The notes beneath the pieces were generated by a model. The model did not search any database, was not told the DNA's origin, and was given only the letters and a program-made list of their open reading frames with translations. Below are positions 30,691 through 43,422 of a DNA stretch of 64,000 bases, piece by piece. The stretch lies in assembly GCF_022539505.1 (NCBI RefSeq), contig NC_061508.1:60514754-60578753 (forward strand), given 5' to 3'. Position 1 is the stretch's first letter; the number at the start of each line of letters is the position of its first letter. A program made the translations under genes and the position numbers. The stretch comes from Lolium rigidum (lineage: Eukaryota > Streptophyta > Magnoliopsida > Poales > Poaceae).

Positions 30691-31756
30691 AAGAAAAAAC
30701 CTGCTTACCTGATGTTGGGCTGCGGGCTGCGGCCCAGTTTAGTAATCCGGGCGCGGGGGGTGTGCGGCGACCGCTTCCGCGCTGACCAGCTCGGCATACA
30801 GCAGCACCCGAGGGCGACGACTGCGAGAAGACGAAGAGTGAGCGAACGGGGCCTCGGCTCTGCACGAAAGAACAACCACACTGGGCTGTGCTTGGACCCA
30901 AATAGCATGAAGCCCATGAGAATGGTCGATTAGTTCTGATTTCCGAACTTTTTTTCAAACGGACGGGTTGAAAAAAGATTTGCACTTACCTGTATGCAAT
31001 CTAAGGCGTGACGATATTTAGTGGCGAACACGGAAGTCATGGCGTCTGAGGCAACCACTAAACTCCTCCCGCCACGGTTTGAATGGTAATTAAGAATGGT
31101 TCATGGCATGTGCATTTGAATGCTGATGGTGTGAGCCCTCAAACCGGAGGGAAACAAGAAAACTTTGCCCATATTCTAGCGCGTGCCCTACAACGGCCAT
31201 GCCTCGGCGAGGCGATGGTGAGGCTGCCGTGGTTGAATCCATTGGCGGCAAGGATACTGCGGCGACTGGTCGACATGGTTTGACTGTGGGGAGAGCGGGG
31301 TGAATGGTTTGGAGTCCCTGGGAAGGCATGTTCTCCTTTTATACAACGACGACAGCCGAAGCGGCGGGAAGAGGTTGGTCGCAATTAATTTCAGCGCGGA
31401 TGGCCACACGGCCATGCGGGACGCGACCCTTCCTTGCGCTGCCTGGAGAAAGGATGTGGCTCGCTGGGAAAGTTGCGGGGCCATTACGTCGCTTGACCAG
31501 AGCTAGGTGATGGGTTAAAACCCCGCGTGCATGCCTCTGCATCGCTGGCGATGCTGCCCCATCATGCGTGACGCGGGTTTTCGTTCTATCCGGCGTCCCG
31601 CACTGTCCCCTGTTGTAGCGGGGATGGGCTCGGGGCACCGGACACAGTATTGAACCGTGCCGTACCAAAAAAGCTTTTGGGCCGCGTGGCTACGGGAGGT
31701 CAAACGTCTGGCATGCTCCATATTTCTTTTAGGGGTGCGGGCTAAAGATGCTCTTA
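30691..31756. other. Unit 0, distal GC-rich part with a minus-strand promoter-like site
   Basis: Collinear with 40780-41600 in unit 1. On the minus strand TATAAAAGG (31335-31343) lies 67 bp before the ATG at 31276, which opens a short ORF listed separately. Many longer ORFs on both strands are overlapping shadows in GC-rich DNA. Confidence 0.45.
31139..31276 (-). pseudogene. Short conserved reading frame MSTSRRSIL, unidentified 5' exon fragment
   Basis: 45 codons from the ATG at 31276, preceded by a good TATA box. The homologous frame in unit 1 starts at 41171 with the same first 12 residues, although the DNA differs at several third codon positions (Ser, Ser, Ile, Leu, Ala, Asn). It then diverges and meets a stop. 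This pattern suggests the ancestor was protein-coding. I do not recognise the protein. Confidence 0.3.
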
Positions 31757-34048
31757 GAGCATCTCCACCGGCACCCCCAATAGCGATTTGGGGGCCGGGA
31801 GCGAAAATGGGCTCACACCAGCGCTCCCCAAATAACGCTGGCACTTTTCAGAGCCCAATAGAAGCACCGGCAACCCCGTGCCGGCCCCTTAGCCAAGGGT
31901 GCGAATCGGGCGCCCCGACGCCTCGCGTTGCTGAAAATTTAGGGCGTGAGAGCCGCATGTTAGCCACACATTCCCAAAATATACATCTTCTCCCTTAAAA
32001 CCTCGTCCCCTCCGCCGCTCATTTCTCCCGCCTGCCGCTCCATCTCCCATCCAGCCTCCAACCCGAAAAACCCTCGCCGACGCGCCATACCACCGAAGAG
32101 AAAGGCTCCGGCGAAGGCAACGAAGCCGCCGACGAAGGCGCCGCCGAAGCCGCGCACCGTCGCGCCGAAGGAGAAGCCGGCGACCATGTCGCAGGGAGGA
32201 GTGGGACAAAGAGATGGAACACCGCTCCTTCATAACGGACGATCGCACAAGGCGCCGCATCGCCGCTATTGATGCAGCGAAAGCGGTGGCCACTGCGGAA
32301 GCGTGCCTCAGCTTGGGCGGCGGCCTCAGCAACATCTCGAGCTCACGGTCATCGCCGGGTTACTACGCGGGGTACAACGCGGATAGGCCGTCAATCTCGC
32401 AGATGCGGCTATCGCAGATGGACGCCCATGCCCGCTACTCCCCCGGGTATGGGGACATCGACATGACCGTCGATCACAACACGCCGTTCTCGCCAGATTC
32501 ATCGGCGAGGGGCAGCGGCGCCTTTCGCTTCCCCGACCTGATCTCGTCGCCTAACCTGCGCTGCACCGAGGGCCATGTGACAGACGGCACCGTCCTTCCC
32601 CGCCACCTCTTCCCCGATGATGGCAGGAGCACCCACCAGGTGTTCGGCAGCACGTTCAACGTGTCCATGGGCGAGGATGAGGTGTGTTTCCTTACTTTTT
32701 TATTTGTTATGTGCATCTTAGACACCGGGGGCGACTAAAAGTAGGTAACTTGTTGCGTAGATTGCCGCCGGGGAGGAGATCCTCAACGGCTTCCTACGCG
32801 GCCATGCCTACGAACCCTCCGTCGACGAGTATGAATAAGAGGCCGAGGAGGACAAAGGTGAGGAGGAGGTCCAAGAGGAGCTAATCGACGCTGACACCGG
32901 CGTGACCACGACGACAACGCGCAGGCGTTCCGGCGGCACTCGTGGTCCGAGGTGGAGGTCTTTGGAGGATGAATATCTCATCGAGGCGTGGAAGCAAGTG
33001 AGCTTTTGCCCCTTCACCGGCGCCAACCAAACCGGAGGCAAGTACAACAAGCGCATCCTCGATTCCTTCAACGAGAAGAAGAGCTATGGTGACTATTCCA
33101 CCATCAACATGAACCGGAACGAGGGCGCCATCTCCCACCGTTGGAACACGATCAAGCCGGCGTGTAGCAAGTTCCATGGCTACACTATGAGAAGATTAAG
33201 GCCCGGAAGGAGGGCGGCAAGACGATGGTGGATTGGCTATGATCTACGGCCATCTTGTTCATAATGCATTATAGTGTATCTATTTGATGATCCATCTTGT
33301 TCCATATCTTGTTTTGCATCATGTATATGATCCAACTTGTTCCATATCTTGTTTTGCATTCTGTATTGTTAGATGCTCCAAGCCCTCGACATGTACAAGC
33401 ACCAACACGAGGACAAAGACTTCCCCTTCATGCATTGCTACAACAAGCTACAAGGTTGCAAGAAATGGGACGACCTCCTCCACACTCGAATGAAAGACGG
33501 GAAGATGGGCAGGTCGATCCAGCCGTCGCCTCCACCGGGCGTCCCATTGGCAACAAGAAGGCCAAGGCCGAGAGGAATGCGGCACTGGTATTGGCAGCCA
33601 TGGACGCCTCCCTCGAGAAGATGATCACCTCATTCGGAGAACAAGGAAGCTGCGGATAGGGCCGCCGTCGTGTGGAAGGCAATCCTCGACAAGCAAGACA
33701 TGAAGATCGAGTTGGAGAGGGAGAAGGTGGAGGCGGCGAAGATGGAAGCCCACGCCACTACCATGAAGGCCACCAACGAAGCGACACAACTATCGTTGGC
33801 CAAGATGTCTCAAGAATCCAAGATCTTGATGGCCAACATGGAGAAGATGGACCCGTTGGCGCGGGCGTGGCACGAGATGTACCGCGAGCGCATCGGCCAA
33901 GAGGTGATGGCGGTGTGAGCTGCGTTGGCGTCTCCCCCGGGACCCTCCATGTTCATGTCTCCGCCGGCACCCTCCACGTTCATCTCTCCGCCGGCACTGT
34001 CGACGTTCATGCCGCCCCTGGCGACCGTGGATCCTGCTGCAGCGACGG
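31757..34048 (+). mobile_element. PIF/Harbinger-type element, right end missing
   Basis: The left terminus GAGCATCTCCACCGGC follows TTA, the usual Harbinger target triplet. The interior holds an ORF1-like gene (32087-33918). No matching right terminus was seen before unit 1 starts at about 34050, and no DDE transposase ORF is present, so the element is deleted or non-autonomous. Confidence 0.55.
32087..33918 (+). pseudogene. Harbinger ORF1-like Myb/SANT protein with NAM-associated C-terminus, broken
   Basis: The frame likely began at 32087 where the start ATG is now ATA (PPKRKAPAK follows). An extra G near 32200 shifts the frame into MEHRSFITDD (32214). Exon 1 ends at about 32678 (GAG|GTGTGT), and exon 2 starts at 32761 after an AG. 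It has an in-frame TAA at 32836-32838 and the Myb/SANT-like segment GPRWRSLEDEYLIEAWKQV ... ISHRWNTI (32940-33170). Frame breaks occur near 33185 and 33500. The last part (LARAWHEMYRERIG, 33855-33900) is the coiled C-terminus typical of these proteins. The family acts as the DNA-binding partner of Harbinger transposases; many plant copies are annotated only as NAM-associated or GST T3-like. Confidence 0.7.
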
Positions 34049-34875
34049 AGCTTGTCTGAAATCTTCAAAGATTCTAGAGGACTATGCATGTTAGAAGCCA
34101 AATAGCCAATGCAAAGTAATGCAGCATAATCATTGATGATCTCATACTACCGACGAAAAAAAAGCTCGCAAATGCCATGTCCTTATTCTACTAGAGAAGA
34201 ACCATTTTCATGTAGTTCAAGTTTAACATGTGTGGAAACTACAAACTAGTCTCTCACAGAAAATTTGAGAAAACGAAAATACACAAAACCATGGATCAGG
34301 TTATAGGTCACATGTGCAATCTGGAGGGATAAACAAAAGATGAGCTTAATAGTTATGAGGAGAACAATTTCAAGTACAAATTTGTTTCCCTTTTATTGAA
34401 TTTTCTTTATTTTGCTATTTGCATCGTCTACATACATTCTTCGACAAAGCAATAGCTCCTGGGGATGTGATCTCACAAGTTCTCCAACTTGGTATGCACC
34501 CACAAGTTTTGTTGCTTGTGTCAAACAGCTAGACTAGGTTAAAGGAAAGCTTGCGAAATATGAGTCGGCACAACATAATTTTTTTTAACTACTAAACATA
34601 GATGGAGAATCACTACATTTCTCTTACGTGTATTATTGCAATATTTGTGAACTGAATATATGTGATGCATTGGTTGTGAAATGACTAAAATGTGTATATT
34701 TTTGTTATTGCATAGTGCATGCCATAAATCTTCTTGTGTGGCATGCGATCGGTAATGCAAACAGGAATCAACGAGCGCAGACATAACTTTAGAGGAGCCT
34801 GCTACCGATGTGCTTTGCGCATTGGCAACAAATATATGTACAAATCAGTTTGCATTCAGGGGCCTCCAAGCAAAC

Positions 34876-37377
34876 GGTCTTTTTAAAGTTGAACCATGGG
34901 TTTCCCCACTATATTTTTTTTATATAAGGCAAAAAGAGTCCAAAAAGTCCCAAAGTACAACAGAAGAAGTGCTAGAGAAAATCACCTCAAAACAAAAAGG
35001 AAAACGGACTAATCTAGCTTACAACAAAGAGCTCCGCCTCTCCCATCCTTAGATAAAATGATGCACCCATTCTGTAAGGCCTGCATAAGACCTCCTTTTT
35101 GCCTTGAAAACCAGGAGAGCCAACTCCTCCTTGAAAAACCTCCTACATCGGAATAAATTAGGATCTATACCTTTGAACAAAAGATCATTCCGAGATCTCC
35201 AAATGGACCAGCAGCCGAGTATAACAATATCTAGGGAGAAAGGTTTCCCAATAGCAGCAGTGAGTGAATCAATGGACTCCATAGTAAAGGAGAACTACCC
35301 TGAATCAGTAGGAATAGTCCATCCTGGACAGATATATTGCCAGCACATGAGAGCAAAAGGGCATGTGAAGAAAAGGTGATTCCTTGATTCCACATGCAAA
35401 GAGCCACACATAGCACATGTGTAATCTTGCAAGAAGTAATTCTTCCTCTGCAAAAGTTGCCTTGTGTTTAGCTAATCTTTAATAAAAACCAGAAAAAAAC
35501 TTTGTGCTTAGAATGACAGCAAGTTTTCTAGAGCTTTTTGATAGTAGGGCAAACCATATGCTGACCAACAAAGTGTTTATATGCTTTTGAAACCTTGAAA
35601 TTGGTGGCACTTCCAAAAACCTCTCAAGAATCAGAATCAGATCTCACAGGAAGATTGAATATATTATCTTGGAGAGTCTGAAACTGAGCAAAAGCTTCAT
35701 TTGAGAAGGGTAGATGGAAATGATTTGAGAGTTGCTCCAAAGATCTTACTTGAAGAATGGATGCATTTTCATCAACTGTAAAGGAATACAGGTGTGGAAG
35801 CTGTAGGTTTAGTGGAACAGTGGCCCAAATATATGTCCATAGTAACACAGAAGAACCTGCACCAATGGAGCACTTAGCCAAAATTTTAAAATCCGTTAAA
35901 CTCTTTAAGCAATCTCTCCACCAAAATGAAATATCCCTTGATCTAGAAGGTGGCAGAGAATTTGAGTAGTAGACCTTCCATAATAGATTCACCCAAGGAA
36001 AATTGGCTTTATTGTAAAATTTATGCAGATGCTTCATAAGCAGACAATTGTTTTGAGTGGTTAGATTCACCACCCCTAGACCTCCCTAATCCTTAGGCTT
36101 ACATGCAAGCTCCCATGCGGCAAGAGGCTGAATATTTTCCTCCAAATCTTTCTTTCTCCAAAGACAATGCTTCCTGTATTTGTCAAATTCCTTGATCACC
36201 CATTGATACAGTCCGAGAGTACTCATATAGAAAGTTGGCAGAGAAGACAAAACAGAATTAACCAGTCTGAGCTAGTCCCCATAGCTGAGGTACATTGAGC
36301 AGGCAGGAAGTCTTCTGTGAGCACTCTAAAGAAGAGGCATGAAGAACTCTTTTCCAGGCTTAGTTGTACTTAAAGGGAGCCCAATATATGTGAAAGGCAG
36401 AGAGCCTTTTTGACACTGGAGAGCCTGCAACAGTACTTGTAACCTCTCATCAGGAATATTGATTGGAATCAAATTGGACTTATCATAATTTACCCTTAGC
36501 CCAGTTGCATTACCAAACTTAATCAGCAGATCCTTCAGGAACAACAGTTGATCCTCATCAGCAGGTAGAATAAGAAGAGTGTCATCAGCATACTGGATAA
36601 CAGGAAAATCCAATGAAGAGGTTAATGGCAGTGGCCTAGTTAAAGACCCATCCCTCATTGCCTTGTCGATAATGGTTTGGAAAAAGTGTGCTGCCAACAC
36701 AAATAGAAGAGGGGAAAGGGGATCCCCTTGTCCAGCTCCTCTCTTGCAATGAAAAATTGAACCAGGAACTCCATTAAGTAAAACTGCAGAGGTGGCTGAA
36801 GATAGAATCAATTGTATCCACTGACACCACTTATCTCCAAAACTCTTATGCTGAAGAACCTTTAGGATAAAACTATGCTCCACCTTATCAAAGGCTTTCT
36901 CAAAATCCAATTTAAGAATAACCAATTCTTTCTTTGACTTGTGGCGTTGATGCAAATACTCATAAGCCCAAGAGAGGCAGTCCTAAATTGTTCTAGATTT
37001 AATAAAGCCATATTGATTATCATGAATAAGTTGCATGATCACTCTCTGCAATCTATTTGCCAGAAGCTTGGTCAACAGCTTAAGAGTACAATTAAGGAGA
37101 GAAATTTGCCTATAGTCATTGGTGGTGATAGCATCTTGCTTTTTAGGCACAAGGGTGATAAAACAATTATTAATGCTTTGCAAACAAAGATGACCCTGAT
37201 GGATGGAAAGAGATCATAAAAAACATTTTTTATCACAGGCCAACACTTCCTTAAAAATTCAGCATTAAAACCATCAGGACCAGGAGATTTATTTTTGGGA
37301 AACTCTTTTACTACATCATCTATTTCTTTAGGGGTGAAAGGTTCTTCCAAGAAAGACAGATCCACAGACGAAGGAAG
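34876..37377 (-). mobile_element. L1-type LINE fragment (minus strand) with 9-bp target duplication
   Basis: CAAGCAAAC flanks the insertion at 34867-34875 and 37378-37386, and the uninterrupted site is visible in unit 2 near 42767-42776. The element is 5'-truncated within the RT domain and lacks a long poly(A) tail. Confidence 0.9.
35049..37372 (-). pseudogene. LINE reverse transcriptase and C-terminal region, broken
   Basis: Read from the right: FPKNKSPGPDGFNAEF (near 37290), VPKKQD and YRQISLLN (37150-37100), the RT core with DFEKAFDKVEH and RGAGQGDPLSPLLF, and the catalytic YADDTLLIL (near 36590). A long connector follows, then WSIWRSRNDLLFKG (near 35190), the zinc-binding RT C-terminal type. 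Frame changes and stops separate at least five ORF pieces. No RNase H domain is present, unlike the LINE at 9229. Confidence 0.85.
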
Positions 37378-39979
37378 CAAGCAAACATTTCATCCCTTGT
37401 TACCAATGAGTCCTTCAAATAATAGAATTCCGGCTATAAAGACTATCTCTGTTGCGGACGAGGGTTTAATCTGTGTCAACGCAGTTGTTTTGTACTAGTG
37501 GCACAAGGTGTTTGACAACAACACGAAATGAATGCCGTGTTGAAGATGGTCATCGTCGTCTGTTGCAATGAGGGTTTAATCAAAACAGCATTGATGTTGT
37601 TAACTAGTTAAGAGCCGAGCAGTACACTTGTATACAGTGGAGTGTGAGATAGCTAGGGAAGGATCCATACAGTACACGTGTTTACTTCTTTGTCTTCATG
37701 TACAAATAGTAGTCTATGATGTCAGAGAGATCAGGGACATGGCTAGGCTAGCTAGCTAGCACATAATCTCTCTGCTATGCACATGCAAACAAGGCACTGT
37801 AGCTGGTCTCATATCTGAGCCACGACCGCTTCAAGGTTGTTCTTCATGGCACCCACCGGACGCAACTATGTTAAAAGTAGACAGTCTTCAATGATGATAT
37901 GACAAGAGTGTACCGGACAAAATGCCAAGAGCCCAATAGACTCATGCAAAAAGTTGATCATGGATTCTATGACTTCGAGGAGTTGCCACGGATTTGAAAT
38001 ACACCCAAAGAGACTGTTTCCTGGTGCCACTCATCCCAACATTTTGCATACCTTTTATGTTCCTCTTACCGTGCAATATAGGAAATGCTTGCTAGGCTAT
38101 AACTTTCCAACTAGATGTGGAGTTTGCATTGTGCTCTCATCTTACCCTATCCAGCCAAGGGATGTCACCGTGGTTATATATATAGGTGAGAAGAAATGTG
38201 CATAAATATATTTCATCCTCTTGCCTTTGAAATAGGAGTAGGTGAGCACACAATGAATATGAAATCCCCTGGAACATAATGTTATATTAACTGAAGAAAA
38301 ATATGTACCAAAATATCTTCATAGTAACCTAAATGTTACTAGCTAATTAAGAGTCCAGGGCCACACGCAGTTTATAGGGCTTGTGTTGTTCTTCACCTTT
38401 CTTGCCTAACGAAACTAGTATTCTTCTGTCATAGCATGTTTAGGGGCATGGGCATCCCAGGACTCTTCATGTAAGATACGATATGAGCCACACTGGACAA
38501 ATAGATATTCTTATGCCAGATCTAAGAAAATAGGGAGCATTTAGCACTGCAGTAATATGCATAGGTTGATAATTTTGTACCTCGCATCTGCAGTTTTATG
38601 CAGGTAATGCACATTTCATTATCCGGCAAGCATAATTTGGCATCAAATTGTTTGTTAACAAGGTTTGGTGGAGCAAACTATGCTTCTACAATGGCCTAGA
38701 GGTCATAGGGCCCCATTCTCTACACTGGAAGGTACCCCTGGCGTCTGCTGCCATCACGATGCCGCCGGTCCACCACAGCCACAGCCATCATGCCGGCTTT
38801 AGTGCAGAAGACGATGTGAAGGGCCCAAACGGTCAGGCGAACTGCGTCTGGCAAATCTGTCGCTTCTCTACCCACTGCTACCCCGAGTGGAAGCGCTCAC
38901 CTCCGTCTTGAGCGGTGTGACGCCACCGCTCTGTCACTGCCGAACACACCTCTTGAGCCGTCCATCCTTACCGACCCTAGCACCCATAAGGCGTTCGACG
39001 AAATAAGAAATGCAGAAAAAATAGAGACCCGATTGTGGAGCGTCTGACTTTGCACACGCTCTGCAGAAGTGCAAGGCCTGTAAAACTGTGTAACAAAATT
39101 TAGAGTAGGCTGTAAATAAGTTCTAACTACCCAAAGTTACGGCATTGCTATGGTTGCTCTAATGTCCTAAAATTATTCTAGAGGACTATGAAGTTTCAAT
39201 GTCAACACCAAGTCACCAACTAATGCAGCATAACCATTGAGGAGCTCCTACTTCTACCAAGAAGAAAGGAATCTCACCAATATTAAGAAACCTTACAAAT
39301 TTATGTCATTTATTCCATCAAAGATCAATTATTTTCATGGAGTTCAAAATTTAATATTTGTGGATGTACAATTCAAAAAAATTATATTGCAAGAGACCTG
39401 AGCTAGTAGATAACATCGCTAAGAAGAAGGAATGACATAATATCACATCTACTTATCCTTTGACCCTTTCGTGGTTTCTTCCCACATGCTCCATCACAAG
39501 AATAGGTAATCAATATTGCACACAATCCATTGCTGGCCACAAAGCATTGTGCTATGCAATGCATTTTTTTCTTTTAAAATTAATTTCAGTGGGAAGAAAA
39601 AAAAGGCATGTTCGTAGTATTCTCCGAAGAAAAAAAAAAGGATTTCATACAGAGTAGAAGAACAATTTTATTTTATTTTAATCAATTTGTATTACTTGGA
39701 AAGAAAAACTCTATCTGCAAGATTTTGCACTCACTGTCAAAATGGATACTAATAGAACTAGATGTACTGTAGCAGACCTGGTTACAACTTTAAAAAAAAT
39801 TGTAGCACTGCAATCTAACACAGATTTTACCTGAGCCTTTGAGGCACCATGGCAAAGGTTAGCCCATGGTACTATGATATTTTTAGAACCTTGGACCTAC
39901 AGACATGCATACACCTGACAAGATTTGAAGCCATCTAAATTTAGAAACAATAATAGCCCATTTGATCTAAAACTATTAC

Positions 39980-40257
39980 CTTTGTAGTTAGCTTTTTTAC
40001 ACCGAGCCCTCCAGCCTTACCACCAATCTTCTTTGCACCAAGGGGCTTCTTCATAGAACAGACATAAGTGGGATGAGCAGGGGCTTTGATGAATGGGTCG
40101 GCTCTTTTGACGGGTTAGCAACCACAGGTTCATGCTTCCCATTAATATTCTCTTCTGGTGCATCAGCAAGCTTGGAACCAGGGAAGTCATCAGACGGGTT
40201 CAATGGCTGAGACGCAGCAACAGGTGATGATGGTAAGACGTTGAGCCGGGATGAGCC
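39980..40257 (-). pseudogene. ARF-GAP-like exon fragment, unit 1
   Basis: The minus-strand exon runs from acceptor GAGCAG|GGCTC to donor AAG|GTAATAG. It reads SSRLNVLPSSPVAASQ ... PSKEPTHSSK and, after one frame change, MKKPLGAKKIGGKAGGLGVK followed by KLTTK. The Lys/Gly-rich KKPxGAKKxGGKxGGLG segment is characteristic of plant ARF GTPase-activating proteins of the AGD8/9/10 type, which regulate ARF GTPases on Golgi membranes. The zinc-finger GAP domain and the C-terminal exons were not found, so this is a captured or decayed fragment. Confidence 0.6.
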
Positions 40258-40419
40258 CTGCTCCATAAATAACATGAAAAACCTTTCATCCAAGCTAGTA
40301 ATACTCCCGCTTCACCATAACTGAGTCTGTCGGCAAATTACTCCACACGTGAACCTGCTCAACAAGTAACAAACGAATTAAGCTGGCTACATCAAGAGAA
40401 TATGAAATAATCTGGTCAA

Positions 40420-40800
40420 ATAACATAGTCATGATGAGACCTGAGCTAGTAGAAGACTTATTTTACATATTTTCTCACAACTATTGTTGACCACAAAGCA
40501 TTGTCATTGTTGAACACACAAATGCACTTTTCCCTGGATTTTCTTTTCAAACGTGGGAAAAGCAATTTCTCAGAGGGAAAAAAAAGGATTTCATAACAAG
40601 TAGAAGAATTATTTTACATATTTACAATATTACTGGAAAGTAAGTAATGAATTTGAACCCCCCAAACCCCCCTTTAGGGCCATAGTTCTGAGAGGCATAG
40701 CTCCCCCCTGTGTCGAGGCTCGCATAGCCTCCTCCCCCTACCCCGCCCCCGGCCGTCCCGCCGGGCATACCCTCCCCCCCATGAAGCCCATGAGAATTGT
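40420..40800. repeat. Unit 1, shortened promoter-bearing part
   Basis: Matches 47270-47650: the A-run (40571-40578), the unit with CATAGCTCCCCCC and the C-rich stretch are present. The sequence then jumps to ATGAAGCCCATGAGAATTG, so the USE/TATA pair and the GC-rich part are deleted. Confidence 0.7.
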
Positions 40801-41168
40801 CGTTTAGTTCTGATTTCTGAACTTCTTTTCCACGGACGGGTGAAAAAAAATTGTACCTGTATTAATCTTTTTGTTTTCGAATGAATACCTGTATGTAATC
40901 TAAAGGCGTGACAATATTTAGTGCCGAACACGGAAGTCATGGCTCTGAGGCAACCACTAAATTCCAGCAGCCACGGTTTGACTGGTAATTAAGAATGGTT
41001 CATGGCGTGTTTTGAATCCTGATCATGCGAGCTAGCCCTCAAGCCGGAGTGAAACAGGGAAACGTTGCCCATATTCTAGCGCGTGCCGTACAACACCCAT
41101 GCCTGGGCGGCGGTGAAGCTGCCTCGGTCGAATCTGTTGGCTGCGAGAATGCTGCGGCGGCTGGTCGA

Positions 41169-41241
41169 CATGGTTTGAGTGTGAAGAGGAGTGGAGCGAA
41201 TGGTTTGAAGTCGCCGGGAAGACGTGTGTTCTCCTTTTATA
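41169..41241 (-). promoter_or_regulatory. TATA box and start codon of the MSTSRRSIL frame, unit 1
   Basis: TATAAAAGG on the minus strand at 41233-41241 and ATG at 41169-41171, 70 bp apart, matching the arrangement at 31276-31343. Confidence 0.4.
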
Positions 41242-41745
41242 CAGCAGCGACAACTAAAGCGGCGGGGCGGTCACAATTAATTCTGGCGTCAATGGCCACG
41301 CGGCCATGCGGGACGCGACCCCCTTCGCTGCGCCGCCCGGGGAAAGTACAAGGCTCGCCGTGAAAGTCTCGGGCCATTACGCCGCTTGACTAGAGGTATG
41401 TGACAGGTTTAAACCCCACGTGCATCTCTACGTCTCTAACGATGTTGGCCCACCACACGCGACACGAATTTTTGTTCTGTCCGGTGTCCTGCATCGTCCC
41501 TTCATATGGTGGGGATAGGCTCGGAGTGCCAGACACCGTACTTGGACCGCGCCGGATCAAAAAGGCTTCTGGAGCTCACGGCTAGGGGAGGTCAAAATGT
41601 GGCTGGAGATGCTTTTACTTGGAAATGCTTGCTCGTCTGGACTGGCTCCTTGGGCTGTATATCCCAGCTCGGATCAAACATTTGTTCTTTTAACACCTTG
41701 TTATTTAAAATTAGAATATATATGAGAGAAGTTGAAAAAAACTGA

Positions 41746-42144
41746 ACTCAAGCTTATCGGACATGATTAGAGTGTGAATGCAACCAGTTTGCATAGAAAT
41801 GATTACCTTGTCCATAGCCAGGGTGAAGACCAAAGTCACCAGGTTTTTTTTTATATATGGAACCACGAAATGACTTGTACTTTAATATTTCACAAGTAGC
41901 TTCCAAACACCATCGATAATTTCGTATCTCACTTCTGTAGTTTTATATAGGTCATGCATATTCGTTTAGACAAGCATACTTTAGCTTCAAAAGTTTGCTA
42001 ACAAAGCTTGATGGAGTAAATTTTAGTCATACAAAGACCTACACTTATAAATAGTTGTCTTCAAATGCACCGATCCTACTGGACAATTTCATTTCATTTA
42101 AGTCAGGGTGTTATGCTAATGTACTTAGATGAGTGATGACAAGC
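41746..42144. other. Spacer between unit 1 and unit 2, no gene seen
   Basis: AT-rich, without ORF, terminus or repeat that I can assign. Confidence 0.5.
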
Positions 42145-43422
42145 TTGTCTGAAATCTTCAAAGATTCTAGAGGACTATGCATGTTAGAAGCCAAATAGCC
42201 AATGCAAAGTAATGCAGCATAATCATTGATGATCTCATACTACCGAAGGAAAAACCTCACAAATGTTATGTCATTATTATACTGGGGAAGAACCATTTTC
42301 ATGCAGTTCAAGTTTAACAAGTGTGGATGTGGAACTAACAATTCAAAGTCTGCACAGTAATGAACTACAAACTAGTCTCACAGAAAATTTGAGAAAACGA
42401 AAATACACAAAACCATGGATCAGGTTATATCAAAACAGCTAGACTAGGTTAAAGGAAAGCTTGCGAAATATATGAGTCGGCACAACATGGAGTTTTTTAC
42501 TACTAACATAGATGGCGAATCAGTATACTTGCTCTTACGTGTATTATTGCAATATTTTTGTGAACTGAATATATGTGATGCATTGGTTGTGAAATGACAG
42601 AAATATGTATATTTTCGTTATTGCATAGTGCATGTCATAAATCTTCGTGTGTGGCATGCGATCGGTAATGCAAACGGGAATCAACGAGCGCATACATAAC
42701 TTTATAGGAGCCTGCTACCGATGTGCTTTGCGCATTGGAAAAATCAGTTTGCATTCAGGGGCCTCCAAGCAAACAGTTCATCCCTCGTTGCCCATGAGTC
42801 CTTCAAATAATAGAATTCCCGCTACAAAGACTATCTCTGTTGCGGATGAGGGTTTAATCTGTGTCAACGCAGTTGTTTTGTACTAGTGGCACAAGGTGTT
42901 TGACAACATCACGAAATGGCTGACGTGTTGAAGATGGTCATCACCGTCTGTTCCGAATGAGGGTTTAATCAAATTAACATTGATGTTGTTAACTAGTTAA
43001 GAGCCGAACAGTACACTTGTATACACTGGAGTGTGAGATAGGGAAGGATGCACATATATATGAGCCACGACTACTTTCCAAGCTGGTTGTTCTTCATGGC
43101 ACCCACCGCCCGCAACTATGTGAAAAGTAGACAGTCTTCAATGATGATATGACAAGAGTGTACCGGACAAAATGCCAATAGCCCCATGGACTCATGCAAA
43201 AACTTGATCATGGATTCTATGACTTAGAGGCCTTGCCACGGATTTCAAATACACCCGAAGAGACTGTTTCCTGGTGCCACTCATCCCAACCATGCATTTG
43301 TATACTTTTTTACATTTCTCTCTCAGTGCAATATAGGAAATGCTTGCTAGGCTATAACTTTCCAACAAGATGCGACGTTTGCATTGTGCTCTCATCTTAC
43401 CCTATCCAGCATAAATATATTT

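Larger units (their letters stand above)
34050..41745. repeat. Complex repeat unit 1
   Basis: The left edge matches unit 2 at 42145 (GCTTGTCTGAAATCTTCAAA in both). The two units stay collinear with indels to about 40790, where unit 1 has lost the promoter part and continues with sequence matching unit 0 from 30905. A LINE inserted at 34876-37377 is absent from unit 2. Unit 1 also lacks about 1.2 kb found in unit 2 at roughly 44690-45885. Several plus-strand GC-rich ORFs (such as 38648-38911) are not kept in unit 2 and are not called as genes. Confidence 0.7.
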
